From Caryophanales bacterium (GTDB lineage: Bacteria > Bacillota_I > Bacilli_A > RFN20 > JAISJY01), in NCBI GenBank assembly GCA_031261365.1, contig JAISJY010000067.1:1-8397 (forward strand): a DNA stretch of 8,397 nucleotides, written 5' to 3'. This document shows, piece by piece, positions 6,754 to 8,397 of this stretch. Each line of letters begins with the position of its first letter. Position 1 is the stretch's first letter. The position numbers were made by a program, and so were the translations under genes. Below the pieces are notes generated by a model. That model searched no databases, had not been told where the DNA came from, and was given only the letters and a program-made list of their open reading frames with translations.

Positions 6754-8316
6754 TATAATTGTACAAGATTTAAATGCCTGTTGCATAATAACCGTGACAC
6801 TACTAGGTATAATAATTGTTTTTAAAATGCGACAATTATTAAAAGCATCCGCACCAATATATATTAAACTATTCGAAAGAATAATTGATTCTAATTTGAG
6901 ACAATTAGAAAAACTACCATCGCCAATAATTTCAACCTTATTAGGAATAATAATTGTTTTCAAATTATAACAGCTAGAAAAAGCAGTATCACCAATACTT
7001 GTTATACTATCTGGTATATCAATATCTGTTAAAGAACTACAACCAGCAAAAGCAGACACTCCAATACTTATTAAACCTTCAGGAAGAACAACTGATGTTA
7101 AACTTGTACATTGATAAAATGTTCTAATACCAATATTTGTTAAATTGTTAGATAAAATAACAGATGTTAATTTTGAACACAAATAAAATATATATATACC
7201 CATAACTGTAACACTATCTGGAATAACAATTGATTCTAAACTAGCACATCCATAAAAAGTTTGGTCATTAATAACTGTAATATTATTAGAAAGAGTTATT
7301 GATTTTAAACTTGTACACCGATTAAATGCCATTGCTCCTAAACTAGTTACACTATCTGGTATAGTTATGTTTATTAGTCCAGAACTCCGAAAAGCATTTT
7401 CACCAATACTTTCAACACTATCAGGAAGAATAATTTCTTTCAAATTGTGGCATTCTTTAAAAGTTTCATCATCAATACTCTTTACACCATAAGGAAGATT
7501 ATATGTTTGAGTTGTTTTAGCAATTGGGTAAGCAATTAATTTTGAAACATTAATATCAAAAAGCACTCCATCAATAGAAGTAAAATAATTGTTGTTTTCA
7601 ACACTAATAGAAGTCAAACTTCTACAACCATAAAAAACATGATAACGAATACTTTCTACACTTCTAGGAATGACAATTGATTTTAAACTGTTACAATTAT
7701 AAAAAGAACCAATATTTATGATACTATTAGGAAGAATAATTGATTCTAAATTGTAACAACCATAGAAACTATCAATAGTAGAAACTGAAAGTCCATTATG
7801 ATAATAAGGTATCACAACATCATTGTTATTATTAAGACTATCATTTGTAGCACTCACAGAATAAGTATTATCACCTAATAATTTATAAATAAGACCATTT
7901 GTGCTTTCAAGAGATTTAACAAATATGGTTATATCTCTATCAACTATTAAAGGAAAGACTACTTTTTCTAAAAAGGTTTCATCCAGATAAAAATCAAAGT
8001 AATATTCATTTAATTCTTCATAAATATTGTCTAATAAAGAATAAAAAGAAGATATTTCTGTTCCATGTTCATAAACTTGTGAAAAGATAACACTACCATT
8101 TAAGCTAACATATAGGTATTTATCAGTTTCTTCGGAAGATGAATTATTATCGCTTGAACTTAAAGCAATGGAAGAATCAATACTTTCAACACCTTCGCTT
8201 GAACTTAAAACAATAGAAGAATCTATACTTTCTATGTTTCCATTTGAAGAGGTAGTTATTACATCACAACTAGATAAAGTTATAATTCCTAACAATATAA
8301 AAATTAGTTTTTTCAT
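6628..8316 (-). CDS. BspA-like leucine-rich-repeat lipoprotein, short paralog (13 repeats)
   Basis: A 562-residue lipoprotein, the tandem paralog of the downstream gene. Signal peptide MKKLIFILLGIITLSSC, lipobox LSSC, Cys17. Then: a Ser/Asp/Glu-rich stalk (18-65) containing a direct 15-residue duplication; the InlB-B/Flg_new-like segment (about 67-136); a linker with NDVVIPYYHNGLSVSTI (165-181); two LRR_5 units (192-235), the first two residues short; the 35-residue island (236-270); 11 further units (271-521); and the C-terminal cap (522-562), GWDLTFNYSNRPIYWGG. Start 8316 follows from the signal peptide; no Shine-Dalgarno is visible. The ATG overlaps a TGA as ATGA, so it may be translated by reinitiation behind an upstream gene. 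Its TAA lies four bases before the next lipoprotein start, so both form one transcript. The function is inferred as surface adhesion or ligand binding from the BspA family; no ligand can be named. Confidence 0.93.
   Translation of the reverse strand: MKKLIFILLGIITLSSCDVITTSSNGNIESIDSSIVLSSSEGVESIDSSIALSSSDNNSSSEETDKYLYVSLNGSVIFSQVYEHGTEISSFYSLLDNIYEELNEYYFDFYLDETFLEKVVFPLIVDRDITIFVKSLESTNGLIYKLLGDNTYSVSATNDSLNNNNDVVIPYYHNGLSVSTIDSFYGCYNLESIILPNSIINIGSFYNCNSLKSIVIPRSVESIRYHVFYGCRSLTSISVENNNYFTSIDGVLFDINVSKLIAYPIAKTTQTYNLPYGVKSIDDETFKECHNLKEIILPDSVESIGENAFRSSGLINITIPDSVTSLGAMAFNRCTSLKSITLSNNITVINDQTFYGCASLESIVIPDSVTVMGIYIFYLCSKLTSVILSNNLTNIGIRTFYQCTSLTSVVLPEGLISIGVSAFAGCSSLTDIDIPDSITSIGDTAFSSCYNLKTIIIPNKVEIIGDGSFSNCLKLESIILSNSLIYIGADAFNNCRILKTIIIPSSVTVIMQQAFKSCTIIIIYAEVLSQPSGWDLTFNYSNRPIYWGGTWHIDGTGNPTPN
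6754..7506 (-). repeat. LRR array after the island, 11 units (short paralog)
   Basis: Eleven units, 251 residues (271-521), exactly the length of the matching array in the long paralog. The Cys-less short unit ending SSGLI is the second here (residues 294-315; bases 7372-7437), not the sixth. Units 9-10 of this array (TIIIPNKVEIIGDG..., SIILSNSLIYIGADAF) look most like units from the pre-island array of the long paralog. Confidence 0.88.
7507..7611 (-). other. 35-codon island interrupting the LRR array (short paralog)
   Basis: Residues 236-270, SISVENNNYFTSIDGVLFD up to LIAYPIAKTTQ, are the counterpart of 5154-5258 with identical length. The core 7526-7585 differs from its partner by one synonymous base (GTG versus GTA for Val). 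Confidence 0.85.
7612..7743 (-). repeat. LRR units before the island, only two (short paralog)
   Basis: Residues 192-235 hold two units. The first, SIILPNSIINIG-SFYNCNSLK, is two residues shorter than the rest because the AF-preceding pair is missing. The second has the full 23 residues. The half unit STIDSFYGCYNLE just upstream caps the array. The long paralog has 12 units here. Confidence 0.85.
7765..8316 (-). repeat. N-terminal block shared with the long paralog
   Basis: This segment encodes residues 1-184 and is the partner of 6105-6623. The extra length comes from the duplicated stalk segment and a NDSLNNNN insert in the linker, where the long paralog has VKYGDTN. Confidence 0.9.
8143..8232 (-). 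repeat. 45-bp tandem duplication in the lipoprotein stalk
   Basis: Two in-frame 45-bp copies (8188-8232 and 8143-8187) encode ESIDSSIVLSSSEGV and ESIDSSIALSSSDNN. The long paralog has a single diverged copy (ESINSSVVLSSSESV). The duplication lengthens the low-complexity spacer between the lipid anchor and the folded part. Confidence 0.85.
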
Positions 8317-8396
8317 ATAAAAATAATTTTAGCAATTCCTGAAGTAAATGGACCTGTATCAAAGGGGATGCCTACTGAAACAGAATCATCATTAAA
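8313..8396 (-). CDS. Possible 3' end of an upstream gene, product unknown
   Basis: On the minus strand an open frame enters from the right edge, encodes 27 residues (FNDDSVSVGIPFDTGP, then FTSGIAKIIFI) and stops at a TGA that overlaps the lipoprotein ATG as ATGA. Its third codon positions are almost all A or T while the protein has ordinary Gly/Pro/Asp content, and there is no room for a promoter before the lipoprotein. These points favour a real gene tail and an operon extending to the right. Against it, all firm genes here stop with TAA, the piece is short, and the opposite strand is also open to the window edge. I do not recognise the family. Confidence 0.4.
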   Translation of the reverse strand, partial: FNDDSVSVGIPFDTGPFTSGIAKIIFI

Positions 8397-8397
8397 A

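Noticed and set aside
4272..8316. Regular 69-bp repeats could be mistaken for a CRISPR array or non-coding satellite
   Set aside because: The units are diverged, continuous without spacers, in frame, and encode the LRR_5 consensus throughout.
8294..8316. Short A or T runs at the lipoprotein starts as phase-variation tracts
   Set aside because: Runs are only 5-7 bases, common across this AT-rich window; no longer homopolymer or short tandem tract is seen at either start.
8308..8397. Plus-strand open frame entering the right edge (ILAIPEVNGPVSKGM...)
   Set aside because: No ATG, GTG or TTG start with a usable ribosome binding site near its beginning, and it would run antisense to the ATGA-linked frame. 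Not fully excluded because the window ends here.

Overview
The window is AT-rich (roughly 30% GC by eye). It uses the standard genetic code: Trp is written TGG and no internal TGA is read through. Arg is mostly AGA, all six firmly identified genes stop with TAA, and three of them have textbook AGGAGG-type ribosome binding sites. Together with the gene families this suggests a low-GC Bacillota relative of the Mollicutes (Acholeplasma/Izemoplasma/RF39/Erysipelotrichia-like, possibly host-associated), not a code-4 Mycoplasma. That placement is an inference; there is no rRNA or marker gene here.

Layout. Positions 2-1016, plus strand: the 3' part of a glycerophosphodiester phosphodiesterase gene overlaps by 11 bp a small FMN nitroreductase gene. 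Everything to the right is on the minus strand and is read from right to left. At the right edge a possible gene tail (8313-8396) overlaps, as ATGA, the start of the first of two tandem paralogous lipoprotein genes (6628-8316, then 4272-6623, 4 bp apart). An 89-bp spacer follows, then a two-gene operon: an SLC45/GPH-like MFS transporter (2776-4182) directly abutting oligoendopeptidase F (1018-2775). The nitroreductase and pepF genes converge with one base between their stop codons. No stretch over 89 bp lacks a gene. I see no tRNA, rRNA, CRISPR, insertion sequence or GC-rich intrinsic terminator.

The most interesting part is the lipoprotein pair. Each has a lipobox signal peptide (Cys17), a Ser/Asp/Glu-rich stalk, a domain resembling a degenerate InlB B-repeat/Flg_new unit, a BspA-type leucine-rich-repeat array of about 23-residue (69-bp) units interrupted by one 35-residue island, and a conserved Trp/Gly-rich C-terminal cap. 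They carry 23 and 13 repeats. Both have 11 units after the island, but 12 versus 2 before it. A Cys-less landmark unit is the 6th unit after the island in one protein and the 2nd in the other, so the arrays have been reshuffled. A 60-bp block in the island differs at a single synonymous base between the paralogs, which suggests recent gene conversion. The likely role is a surface-exposed adhesin or ligand binder of changeable length. The other genes are ordinary housekeeping and transport functions: lipid head-group recycling, redox chemistry, peptide hydrolysis and sugar-type uptake. I find no evidence of a wholly new multi-gene system.
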